From assembly GCA_963722905.1 (NCBI GenBank), contig CAVROT010000006.1:1-64000 (forward strand): 64,000 nt of DNA, given 5' to 3'. A model generated the notes under the pieces. It was given only the letters and a program-made list of their open reading frames with translations. It did no database searches and was not told the origin of the DNA. The stretch is from CAVROT01 sp963722905 (GTDB lineage: Bacteria > Pseudomonadota > Alphaproteobacteria > Rhodobacterales > Rhodobacteraceae). Below are positions 35,538-44,553 of the stretch, in pieces; within the stretch, counting starts at the first letter, position 1; the number at the start of each line of letters is the position of its first letter. Position numbers and translations under genes: made by a program.

Positions 35538-35765
35538 ATGGCCGGCGCGCCCAGCGAGATCGCGGTCTTGACGTTCGAGCTGCTCAAACGGATGCAGGTC
35601 CAGCTGGACCGCGTCGAGGGCGACGTCCAGAACATCAAGGTGCGGATGTCGTCGCTTGCGGTGTCCGTCGGGCAGATCATCACCAGAATGGACCGGTTCG
35701 ACGACCGGATCGCCCGAATCGAACGCCGCCCGGACATCGTCCCGGCGGCGGGTGCGGGACGCTAG
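35538..35765 (+). CDS. Small coiled-coil protein inside the ATP synthase operon
   Basis: The 75-residue protein begins 2 bp after the atpG stop with a GTAGGG upstream and ends 43 bp before atpD. It is one long amphipathic helix with Leu/Val/Ile/Met at heptad positions (ELLKRMQVQLDRVEGDV, SSLAVSVGQIITRMDRFD) and an Arg/Pro/Ala tail containing RIARIERR. Similar small helical ORFs occur in alphaproteobacteria, but I cannot name a function. No membrane segment, cysteine or catalytic motif. Its position suggests co-expression with F1, perhaps in assembly or regulation, which is inference. Confidence 0.8.
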   Translation: MAGAPSEIAVLTFELLKRMQVQLDRVEGDVQNIKVRMSSLAVSVGQIITRMDRFDDRIARIERRPDIVPAAGAGR

Positions 35766-35808
35766 ACAACGACGGGCCAGGCCCCGACCGATAACTGGAG
35801 ACGACGAC

Positions 35809-37233
<1,425 letters not shown>

Positions 37234-37243
37234 GGAGCGGGAC

Positions 37244-37669
37244 ATGCAATTCAACCTGGTCAGCCCCGAACGCAGCCTCGCCTCGTACGAGGCGACGGCG
37301 GTGCGCATTCCCGGCGCCGACGGCGACATGACGGCGATGGAGAACCATGCGCCGACGATCACCACACTTCGCCCGGGCGTCCTGCGGGTCGAGGGGCCCG
37401 AGGGCGTCAAGGAATACGTCGTCACCGGCGGCTTCGCCGAGATGGGCCCCGATGGCGTATCCGTGCTGGCCGAACGGTCCATCCCGCGCGAGGAGATGAC
37501 GCAGGAGCATCTGGACGAGATGGTGAGCGAGGCGCACGAGGCCCACGGCCGTGCGCGCGAACAGTTCCAGAACGAACCGGGCCCGGTTGACGATGCCGCC
37601 AAGCTCCTGTCCGACATGGTCGCGATGGGCGGCGAGATCGGGCTTTCGTCCCGGCAGTCCAACCTCTAG
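37244..37669 (+). CDS. atpC: F1 ATP synthase epsilon subunit
   Basis: The 141-residue subunit has the beta-sandwich opening FNLVSPERSLASYEATAVRI, PGADGDMTAMENHAPTITTL and GPEGVKEYVVTGGFAEM. In the family the C-terminal helical part inhibits ATP hydrolysis; in alphaproteobacteria this role is shared with the zeta subunit, which is not encoded here. It starts 10 bp after atpD and closes the operon. Confidence 0.95.
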   Translation: MQFNLVSPERSLASYEATAVRIPGADGDMTAMENHAPTITTLRPGVLRVEGPEGVKEYVVTGGFAEMGPDGVSVLAERSIPREEMTQEHLDEMVSEAHEAHGRAREQFQNEPGPVDDAAKLLSDMVAMGGEIGLSSRQSNL

Positions 37670-37855
37670 GGCGACGCCGCGCCGGACTGCCTGATGGCAC
37701 CGTCAGCGCGACGGGATGACGCGCCGGACGGAGCTGCGCGGGGCCCCGCCGGCGCCGAACTGCAAAGCCGGCCGACTGAGCCCAACCTCCGTTGCGCCGT
37801 CCGCTCCCGCCCGTCATTCTGACTCTAAGTCAGCCAACCCATCGGAGAGAACCGC

Positions 37856-38299
37856 GTGATCCGCGAATTCAGGGACTTCATCGCCAAGGGCAACGTCATG
37901 GACCTGGCGGTCGGCATCATCATCGGTGCCGCATTCACCGCCATCGTGACGTCGATGGTCGAGGATCTGATAAATCCGCTCATCGGCCTCTTCGTCGGCG
38001 GGATCGACTTCAGCGCGCTCAGCGTCGGCTTCGGCGAGGCGCAGTTCATGTATGGCAACTTCATCACCGCCTGCATCAACTTCATCATCGTGGCCTTCGT
38101 CGTCTTCATGCTGGTCAAGGCGGTGAACCGGATCAAGTCCGTGGCCGAGCGGCCCGACGACGTGGAGCCGTCCGTCGACACGCCCCCGTCCGAGCTGGAC
38201 GTCCTGATCCAGATCCGCGACCAGCTCGCCCTCGGCGGCAGCGGCGCCACGGACCTCGGCGGGACGGAACCGGAAGAGCGGACGCTGGCCCGCCCGTGA
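37856..38299 (+). CDS. mscL: Large-conductance mechanosensitive channel
   Basis: The 147-residue protein starts at GTG 37856, six bases after GGAGAG. It has the amphipathic N-terminus REFRDFIAKGNVMDLAVGII, pore helix GIIIGAAFTAIVTSMVEDLI and second helix FITACINFIIVAFVVFMLVK. It forms an inner-membrane pentamer that releases solutes on hypo-osmotic shock. The C-terminus has a longer acidic tail (about 20 residues) than E. coli MscL. Confidence 0.96.
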   Translation: MIREFRDFIAKGNVMDLAVGIIIGAAFTAIVTSMVEDLINPLIGLFVGGIDFSALSVGFGEAQFMYGNFITACINFIIVAFVVFMLVKAVNRIKSVAERPDDVEPSVDTPPSELDVLIQIRDQLALGGSGATDLGGTEPEERTLARP

Positions 38300-38332
38300 C
38301 CTCATGCGGGCGCGCCGCAGTATCGGGGACGC

Positions 38333-38635
38333 TCAGCGGCGGCCGCGCAGCCACAGATACAGCGGCAATCCGCAGCTGACCCCGATGCAGTAGATCGCCG
38401 GGATGGCGACCAGGTTGCCCCAGCGGCGGCTTCGCCACGTTTCGGCCACGACCCACAAGGTCAGCGCGATCGCGGCGATGGTCAGGTCCCAGACCAGCCC
38501 CGTCGTCGATGCGTTGACGTACCACGCGTCGATCAGGCGGCCCAGCGACCAGCCGTTCTGCGACATGTAGGTCACGAACCAGTACATCGGATGCACCGCG
38601 CCCCAGACCGCCAGCGCCAGCCATACGGGCTGCAT
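38333..38635 (-). CDS. DUF2834 family membrane protein
   Basis: The protein of 100 residues has three hydrophobic segments: an N-terminal one with WLALAVWGAVHPMYWFVTYM, a middle one with LVWDLTIAAIALTLWVVAE and a C-terminal one with LVAIPAIYCIGVSCGLPLYL ending in RGRR. This order matches DUF2834, of unknown function. ATG 38635 is chosen; GTG 38641 is possible. It follows the small lipoprotein gene by only a few bases on the same strand and lies downstream of argH, so it is probably in that operon. Confidence 0.8.
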   Translation of the reverse strand: MQPVWLALAVWGAVHPMYWFVTYMSQNGWSLGRLIDAWYVNASTTGLVWDLTIAAIALTLWVVAETWRSRRWGNLVAIPAIYCIGVSCGLPLYLWLRGRR

Positions 38636-38643
38636 CCGCACGA

Positions 38644-38793
38644 TCAGCCGGTCACGCCGATGGACGCCGTGCCCGAGATGATCAGTCCGGGCTCAGGCAC
38701 GGGCGCCTCGCCACGCGGCGCCGGGCGTTCGGGCGGTCCGTCGGCGCCGCAGGCGGCCAGCATCAGAAGGGCGATGGGCAGGATCAGGCGCAT
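38644..38793 (-). CDS. Small lipoprotein
   Basis: A 49-residue product reading MRLILPIALLMLAACGADG at its N-terminus: a short signal peptide with the lipobox LAAC (Cys15 would be lipidated after cleavage). The rest is Pro/Gly/Glu-rich (PPERPAPRGEAPVPEPG). GGAGCGAG precedes the start. Short lipoproteins of this look next to argH or lysA are widespread in proteobacteria and some act as LptM-type maturation factors for LPS transport; here this is only a possibility. It lies 27 bp after argH and 8 bp before DUF2834. Confidence 0.82.
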   Translation of the reverse strand: MRLILPIALLMLAACGADGPPERPAPRGEAPVPEPGLIISGTASIGVTG

Positions 38794-38820
38794 GGGTCTC
38801 GCTCCTTTGGCGTCACGCGA

Positions 38821-40242
38821 TCAGTCTTGCAGCCTTTCGCGCCAGGCCGCCACCTGTTCGCGCACCCGGACCGGCGCGGTGCCGCCGTAGGACGTCCGGC
38901 TGGCGACCGAGTTCTCCACGCCCAGAACGCCGAAGACATCGGCGGTGATGCCATCGTGGACGCCCCGCATCTGCTCCAGCGTCAGGTCCGGCAGGTCGCA
39001 GCCCGCTCCCTCGGCCAGGGCGACGATGGCGCCGGTGACGTGATGTGCCTCGCGGAAGGGCAAGCCCGCCGCGCGGACCAGCCAGTCGGCCAGATCGGTA
39101 GCGGTCGAGTATCCGGTGCCCGCCGCCGCGGCCAGCGCCGCGCGGTCGGCGGTCATGTCGCCGACCATGCCCGTCATCGCCGCCAGAGACAGCATCAGCG
39201 CGTCGGCGGCGTCGAAGACCTGTTCCTTGTCTTCCTGCATGTCCTTGGAATAGGCCAGCGGCAGCCCCTTCATGACCGTCGCCAGCGCCATCTGCGCGCC
39301 GAGGATCCGCCCGATCTTGGCGCGCACCAGCTCGGCCGCGTCGGGGTTGCGCTTCTGCGGCATGATGCTGCTGCCGGTCGAGAACCGGTCCGACAGCCGC
39401 ACGAAGCCGAACTGTACGGAGGACCAGATCACCAGCTCCTCGGACAGCCGCGACATGTGACCGGCGCAGATCGCCGCCGCCGACAGGTACTCCTGCGCGA
39501 AGTCGCGGTCGGCCACGGCGTCCAGCGAATTGGCGCAGGGCCGCTCGAACCCCAGCGCCGCCGCGGTCATGTCCCGGTCGATGGGGAACGACGTGCCGGC
39601 CAGCGCGGCGGCGCCCAGCGGGCTTTCGTTCATCCGCGCGCGCGCGTCGGCCATGCGGGCGGCGTCGCGGCCAAGCATCTCGACATAGGCCATCATGTGG
39701 TGGCCCCAGGTCACCGGCTGCGCGACCTGGAGATGGGTGAACCCCGGCATCGGCCAGCCGGCTCCGACTTCGGCTTGGTCCAGCAGCGCCGATTGCAGCG
39801 CGCGGATGGCGGGGATGGCGGCATCGCACTGGTCGCGTACCCAGAGGCGAAAGTCGGTGGCGACCTGGTCGTTGCGCGACCGCGCCGTGTGCAGGCGGCC
39901 CGCCGCGTCCCCGATCAACTCGCGCAGGCGGGATTCCACGTTCATGTGGATGTCCTCCAGGTCGCGGCGGAAGGGGAACGTGCCCGCCTCGATCTCTGAC
40001 ATCACCGTGAGCAGGCCTTCCCTGATCGCCGCCACGTCGCTACCGCTGACGATGCCCGTTACGCCCAGCATGGCGGCGTGGGCGCGCGATCCGGCGATGT
40101 CCTGGGCGGCAAGGCGGCGGTCGAACCCGATCGAGGCGTTGATCGCTTCCATGATCGCGTCCGGCCCGCCATCGAACCGCCCGCCCCACATCGCGTTCTG
40201 CCCGGCCCCCGCCGGCGCGCGTCCGTCGCCCGTGTCGTTCAT
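38821..40242 (-). CDS. argH: Argininosuccinate lyase
   Basis: The 473-residue cytosolic enzyme cleaves argininosuccinate to arginine and fumarate, the last step of arginine synthesis. It has MWGGRFDGGPDAIMEAINAS, HTARSRNDQVATDFRLW, GFTHLQVAQPVTWGHH and the superfamily signature GSSIMPQKRNPD with the catalytic serine. The start at 40242 follows AAGGA by five bases. It is divergent from a tlpA-like gene with only 23 bp between the start codons. Confidence 0.97.
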   Translation of the reverse strand: MNDTGDGRAPAGAGQNAMWGGRFDGGPDAIMEAINASIGFDRRLAAQDIAGSRAHAAMLGVTGIVSGSDVAAIREGLLTVMSEIEAGTFPFRRDLEDIHMNVESRLRELIGDAAGRLHTARSRNDQVATDFRLWVRDQCDAAIPAIRALQSALLDQAEVGAGWPMPGFTHLQVAQPVTWGHHMMAYVEMLGRDAARMADARARMNESPLGAAALAGTSFPIDRDMTAAALGFERPCANSLDAVADRDFAQEYLSAAAICAGHMSRLSEELVIWSSVQFGFVRLSDRFSTGSSIMPQKRNPDAAELVRAKIGRILGAQMALATVMKGLPLAYSKDMQEDKEQVFDAADALMLSLAAMTGMVGDMTADRAALAAAAGTGYSTATDLADWLVRAAGLPFREAHHVTGAIVALAEGAGCDLPDLTLEQMRGVHDGITADVFGVLGVENSVASRTSYGGTAPVRVREQVAAWRERLQD

Positions 40243-40265
40243 ACGCTGTCCTTCGGAGGGTTCAC

Positions 40266-40823
40266 ATGACCAGGTTACTTGCCCCGCTCCTCTATCTCGC
40301 GCTCGGCGCCTCCGCAAACGGGGCGGCGGCGCAGGATGCCGACGTGCTTGAGGCGCTGAAGGCGGATGACATGCGCAAGCTGGTCGTGCACGAGGTCCCG
40401 GTCGAGGTGTCGGACGCCCCGCTCCTCGACGCCGAAGGCACCGAGACGACGCTGGCCGACTATCGCGGGCGCATCGTGCTGCTGAACTTCTGGGCCACAT
40501 GGTGCGCGCCCTGCCGCCACGAGATGCCGTCGCTCGACGCGCTGGAGCGGGGCCTTGGCGGCGACGATTTTATCGTCCTGCCGGTCGCGACCGGGCGCAA
40601 CTCGGTCGAGGGGATCACGCGGTTCTTCGACGAGGTCGGAGTAACCGAGCTGCCGATCCTGATGGATCGCCGTCAGGCGATGGCGCGCGACATGGCGGTG
40701 CTGGGCCTGCCGATCACGGTCATCCTCGACCGAGAGGGACGCGAGGTCGCCCGGCTGCGCGGCGACGCGGACTGGAACGGCGACTCGGCGCGAGCCATCA
40801 TTCAGGCGATGATCGACGGCTGA
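40266..40823 (+). CDS. TlpA-type periplasmic thiol-disulfide oxidoreductase
   Basis: The 185-residue protein has a signal peptide (about residues 1-22, ending GAAAQ) and a thioredoxin fold with the active site WCAPC (Cys80 and Cys83), the preceding LLNFWATW and the cis-proline region VLGLPITVIL. TlpA-like proteins reduce disulfides in exported proteins, often for cytochrome c or cytochrome oxidase assembly. The GGAGG site lies in the 23-bp spacer shared with argH. Presence next to argH is common in Rhodobacterales. Confidence 0.92.
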   Translation: MTRLLAPLLYLALGASANGAAAQDADVLEALKADDMRKLVVHEVPVEVSDAPLLDAEGTETTLADYRGRIVLLNFWATWCAPCRHEMPSLDALERGLGGDDFIVLPVATGRNSVEGITRFFDEVGVTELPILMDRRQAMARDMAVLGLPITVILDREGREVARLRGDADWNGDSARAIIQAMIDG

Positions 40824-40907
40824 CAGACCGTACTGCGCGGGCTATGTTTTCGTAGGGTCACGGTATTCAGACCCGCGAGAATTGAGGCAGGTCACAGGAG
40901 CCGAACC

Positions 40908-41519
40908 ATGGGTCACGAAGCACGCGTCATCGCCTTTCGCCGCATGTCCGACGCCATCAAGGCCGAGCGCCGCGCCATCGACGCCCCCGGAACGACCGAC
41001 AGGGCCGCCCTGCAGGCGCGGATGGAGGGCTGGAAGATGCAGGTCAGGACGGCGGAGCGGGATCTGGTCTCGCAATCCAACTTCAACGCGATGGGGTACG
41101 CACGGGGACGGCACGGGCCGGACGCATACGCCGCCGGCCAGCGGTATCGTTCCAAAGAGCGCAACGTGGCGACGCTCTATTCCGCCAGTATCGAGGTCGC
41201 GCAGGCGTTGGGCGATCTATACGTCGCGCTCCGTCGCGACGACGGCGGCGGGGGGATGATCGACAAGGACGCCGAAGCCGCCCTGAAAGGCTTCGAGCAG
41301 GGCCTGGGCAACCTGTCGAAACTCGCCGCGTCGCACGGGGCCCCGCCGGCCTATTCCCTGCAGGGCCAGGAACAGATCCTGACCGCGTCGATCCGCCAGC
41401 TGGACCGAAGCACGGGCGGCGGCGGCGCGCCGATCGTTCCCGGCGCCGGGATCGTGGACGCCTTCACGTTGATCCTGTCCTGTTTCGCGCTGATCAAGGC
41501 GCTGCGCCGTCGGCGCTAA
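40908..41519 (+). CDS. Hypothetical protein with C-terminal membrane tail
   Basis: I do not recognise this 203-residue protein. It is mostly helical and charged (FRRMSDAIKAERRAIDAPG, ALQARMEGWKMQVRTAERDL), contains two Gly-rich stretches (GGGG near 115 and 170), and ends in a hydrophobic segment IVDAFTLILSCFALIKAL with an RRRR tail, which looks like a tail anchor. A CAGGAG precedes ATG 40908. Its stop overlaps the stop of the convergent tag gene by two bases. The neighbours are housekeeping genes and give no hint of its job. Confidence 0.75.
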   Translation: MGHEARVIAFRRMSDAIKAERRAIDAPGTTDRAALQARMEGWKMQVRTAERDLVSQSNFNAMGYARGRHGPDAYAAGQRYRSKERNVATLYSASIEVAQALGDLYVALRRDDGGGGMIDKDAEAALKGFEQGLGNLSKLAASHGAPPAYSLQGQEQILTASIRQLDRSTGGGGAPIVPGAGIVDAFTLILSCFALIKALRRRR

Positions 41520-42085
41520 CCCATCGCGGCGATTGCTGGGTGTCGCGGGCAGGTGACGAGGTGGTCGTTCACCAACCCGGACGCCTGCATGAAGGCGTAG
41601 ACGATGGTCGGCCCGCAAAAGCCGAATCCCTCCGCCTTCAGCGCCGCCGACATGGCCGTGGACGTTGCAGTGGACGGCGGGACTTCGCGCATTGCGGTGA
41701 ACCGGTTCTGAACGGGCCGCCCGTCGACGTGGGACCAGACGAAGTTGGAAAAGCCGCGCCGTTCCTCTATCCCGCACCAGGCCCGGGCGCCTGTGATCGT
41801 CGCCTCGATCTTGCCGCGATGGCGCACGATGCCCGGATTTGCCAACAGCGCGGCGATCTCGGGCTCGCCCCACGACGCAATGGCAACGGGATCGAACTTC
41901 GCGAAGGCGGTGCGAAAATTATCCCGCTTTTTCAGTATGGTGAGCCAGCTCAGACCGGCCTGGAACCCGTCCAGCGTCAGCTTTTCCCACAGGGCGCGGC
42001 CGTCGCGTTCGGGCACACCCCATTCCTCGTCGTGATAACCGACATACAGCGGATCCGCGCCGCACCAATCGCATCGCTCGCCCAT
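41516..42085 (-). CDS. tag: DNA-3-methyladenine glycosylase I
   Basis: The 189-residue base-excision repair enzyme shows the Tag zinc-snap residues (Cys in RCDWCG, His in YHDEEWG, His and Cys in NDHLVTCPRH), plus WLTILKKRDNFRTAFAKFD and the helix-hairpin-helix region with NPGIVRHRGKIEA. It removes 3-methyladenine from alkylated DNA. ATG 42085 lies eight bases after GGAGG; a GTG at 42109 is less likely. Confidence 0.95.
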   Translation of the reverse strand: MGERCDWCGADPLYVGYHDEEWGVPERDGRALWEKLTLDGFQAGLSWLTILKKRDNFRTAFAKFDPVAIASWGEPEIAALLANPGIVRHRGKIEATITGARAWCGIEERRGFSNFVWSHVDGRPVQNRFTAMREVPPSTATSTAMSAALKAEGFGFCGPTIVYAFMQASGLVNDHLVTCPRHPAIAAMG

Positions 42086-42170
42086 CCCGAAGGCCTCCTC
42101 GCCACCCACGCCCGGTAGATAGCCCCAATTAGAACAAAATAGGAATCTTTACTTCGATTTAGGAGTCGGC

Positions 42171-43058
42171 ATGGCATCAGCACACGGACGGATGGAGGGG
42201 CCGATGCATTTCAATGCCAGCGACGAGGCGTTCGGTCAGGAGCCGACGCGCGAACACAGCGTGCCGCCGCCATTGGCGCTCATGGCCGGCGGGCTGGGAT
42301 GGGACGCGGTCGGCCTTGTCGAAAGGGCCGTGAGGGATCGCAACGTGATGCTGGCCTTCCAGCCCATCGTGCCCGCAGGCGCGTACGATCGACCAGCCTT
42401 CTACGAGGGGCTGATCCGGGTTCTGGACGATAACGGCCGGATCATACCCGCCAAGGATTTCATGCCGACGGTGGAATCGACCGAGCTGGGCCGCAAGATC
42501 GACTGCCTGGCCCTCCAGTCCGGCCTGAGGGTACTGGCCGAGCGTCCGCAGCTGCGCCTGTCGATCAACCTGTCGGCAAAATCGGTGGGCTATCCCGCCT
42601 GGAACCGCACTCTGGAAGAAGGGCTCGAAGCGGACGCGACGGTCGGCGAACGGCTGATCCTGGAAATCACGGAAAGCTCGGCGATCCTGATGCCCGACGT
42701 GGTTCAGTCGTTCATGTCGCGGCTCCAGCTGCGCGGCATCAGCTTCGCGCTGGACGACTTCGGCTCGGGCCACACGTCGTTTCGCTATTTCAAGGACCTC
42801 CGCTTCGACATCCTCAAGATCGACGGCCAGTACGTCCGCGGCATCGCCTCCTCCCCCGACGATCAGGCCCTCGTCAAGGCCCTCGTCGGCATCGGGCGGC
42901 ACTTCGACATGATGACGGTGGCCGAGTTCGTCGAGACTGCCGACGATGCGCGGTATCTGAGCCGGATCGGCATCGACTGCCTGCAGGGCTACTACTTCGG
43001 CGCCCCCACCATCCGCCCCCGGTGGGAGCCGTGTCGAAAAGGCCTTCAGACCGGGTAG
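42171..43058 (+). CDS. EAL domain protein, probable cyclic-di-GMP phosphodiesterase
   Basis: The 295-residue protein is a single EAL domain with no GGDEF, PAS or membrane segment. The signature is EGL (FYEGLIRVLDD) rather than EAL, a common variant. Other catalytic residues look intact: SINLSAKSVG, LEITESSAI, ALDDFGSGHTSF, ILKIDGQYV, VAEFVET and the C-terminal CLQGYYFGAP. It should hydrolyse c-di-GMP to pGpG in the cytosol and so promote motile over surface-attached behaviour. ATG 42171 follows TAGGAG by five bases. The upstream 45 bp are unusually AT-rich and may form its promoter. Confidence 0.9.
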   Translation: MASAHGRMEGPMHFNASDEAFGQEPTREHSVPPPLALMAGGLGWDAVGLVERAVRDRNVMLAFQPIVPAGAYDRPAFYEGLIRVLDDNGRIIPAKDFMPTVESTELGRKIDCLALQSGLRVLAERPQLRLSINLSAKSVGYPAWNRTLEEGLEADATVGERLILEITESSAILMPDVVQSFMSRLQLRGISFALDDFGSGHTSFRYFKDLRFDILKIDGQYVRGIASSPDDQALVKALVGIGRHFDMMTVAEFVETADDARYLSRIGIDCLQGYYFGAPTIRPRWEPCRKGLQTG

Positions 43059-43172
43059 CGCACCCCGAGACGCCTCGGGTCGTTGTTGTGCTTCCACGGG
43101 GCGGACCTTACCCTTGGCCCGAATGGCACGGCGCCGCGCAGCGTCGCCAGTGCGGACCAAGGGAGACCACCT

Positions 43173-44348
43173 ATGACCGATGTCGTGATCGCATCCGCCG
43201 GGCGCACCCCGGTCGGCAGCTTCGCCGGCGCCTTCGCCGCCACCCCGGCCCACGACCTGGGCACCGCCGTTCTGGAGGCGCTGGTCGAGCGGGCGGGCAT
43301 CGACAAGTCGGAGGTAAGCGAAACGATCCTGGGCCAGGTCCTTACCGGCGGCCAGGGCCAGAACCCGGCGCGGCAGGCCCATGTGAACGCCGGCCTGCCC
43401 ATCGAAAGCGCCGCCTGGGGAATCAACCAGGTGTGCGGATCGGGCCTGCGGGCGGTCGCGCTGGGCGCGCAGCACATCATGCTGGGCGATGCCGACATCG
43501 TGGCGGCCGGCGGTCAGGAGAACATGAGCCTGTCCCCGCATGTCGCCAACCTGCGCGCCGGTCACAAGATGGGCGACATGCAATTCGTCGACAGCATGAT
43601 CCGCGACGGCCTGTGGGACGCGTTCAACGGCTACCACATGGGTCAGACGGCCGAGAACGTGGCCGAGAAGTGGCAGATAACCCGCGACATGCAGGACGCC
43701 TTCGCCGTCGCCAGCCAGAACAAGGCCGAGGCGGCGCAGACCGCCGGGCGCTTCGCCGACGAGATCGTGCCGTTCACCGTCAGGACCCGCAAGGGCGACA
43801 CCGTCGTCGATCAGGACGAATACATCCGGCACGGCGCCAACATCGAATCGCTGACCAAGCTGCGGCCGGCCTTCGCCAAGGACGGCACGGTGACGGCCGG
43901 AAATGCCAGCGGCATCAACGACGGCGCCGCCGGCGTGCTGCTGATGTCGGCCAAGAACGCCGAAAGCCGCGGCATCGCGCCGCTGGCCCGGATCGTCAGC
44001 TACGCCACCGCGGGCGTCGACCCCAGCATCATGGGCGTCGGACCGATCACCGCCAGCCGCAAGGCCCTCGAGAAGGCAGGCTGGTCGGCCGAGGACCTGG
44101 ACCTCGTCGAGGCGAACGAGGCGTTCGCGGCGCAGGCCTGCGCGGTCAACAAGGACATGGGCTGGGACCCCGAGGTGGTGAACGTGAACGGGGGCGCCAT
44201 CGCCATCGGCCACCCCATCGGCGCTTCCGGGGCCCGGGTCCTCAATACGCTCCTCTTCGAGATGCGGCGCCGCGACGCCAGGAAGGGTCTGGCCACGCTC
44301 TGCATCGGCGGCGGAATGGGCGTCGCCATGTGCGTCGCGCGCGACTGA
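43173..44348 (+). CDS. phaA: Acetyl-CoA acetyltransferase (beta-ketothiolase)
   Basis: The 391-residue thiolase condenses two acetyl-CoA to acetoacetyl-CoA. Active residues are Cys88 in NQVCGSGLRAVALG, His in NVNGGAIAIGHPIGASG and a second Cys in GGGMGVAMCV. It starts with the typical MTDVVIASAGRTPVG at ATG 43173, with GGGAG upstream. Together with phaB downstream it supplies 3-hydroxybutyryl-CoA for polyhydroxybutyrate; the synthase phaC is not in the window. Confidence 0.96.
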   Translation: MTDVVIASAGRTPVGSFAGAFAATPAHDLGTAVLEALVERAGIDKSEVSETILGQVLTGGQGQNPARQAHVNAGLPIESAAWGINQVCGSGLRAVALGAQHIMLGDADIVAAGGQENMSLSPHVANLRAGHKMGDMQFVDSMIRDGLWDAFNGYHMGQTAENVAEKWQITRDMQDAFAVASQNKAEAAQTAGRFADEIVPFTVRTRKGDTVVDQDEYIRHGANIESLTKLRPAFAKDGTVTAGNASGINDGAAGVLLMSAKNAESRGIAPLARIVSYATAGVDPSIMGVGPITASRKALEKAGWSAEDLDLVEANEAFAAQACAVNKDMGWDPEVVNVNGGAIAIGHPIGASGARVLNTLLFEMRRRDARKGLATLCIGGGMGVAMCVARD

Positions 44349-44353
44349 CCGTT

Positions 44354-44395
44354 CGCCGACCGGCGCCGCGCGATCCGCATGGGCGCCGGTCGGCG
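44354..44395 (+). promoter_or_regulatory. Strong hairpin between phaA and phaB
   Basis: A perfect 14-bp stem (CGCCGACCGGCGCC with GGCGCCGGTCGGCG) around a 14-base loop begins 6 bp after the phaA stop. No T-run follows, so it is more likely an attenuator or mRNA-stabilising element than a classical terminator. It could set the ratio of phaA to phaB message. The rest of the 205-bp spacer shows nothing else recognisable until the phaB ribosome binding site. Confidence 0.6.
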
Positions 44396-44553
44396 ACCGG
44401 CGAAGGTCCGGACCATCGCCCGGCACAGCTCCGGGGCGGCCGGCACGCGCCGCGCCTCTCCGGGCCGGGGGACAGCCGCGACGATGCGGATGAGCCGCAC
44501 GGCACGCGGCGAAGGGCCGCCAGACGGCAAGAACTGAAAAGGGAGGAGACACC

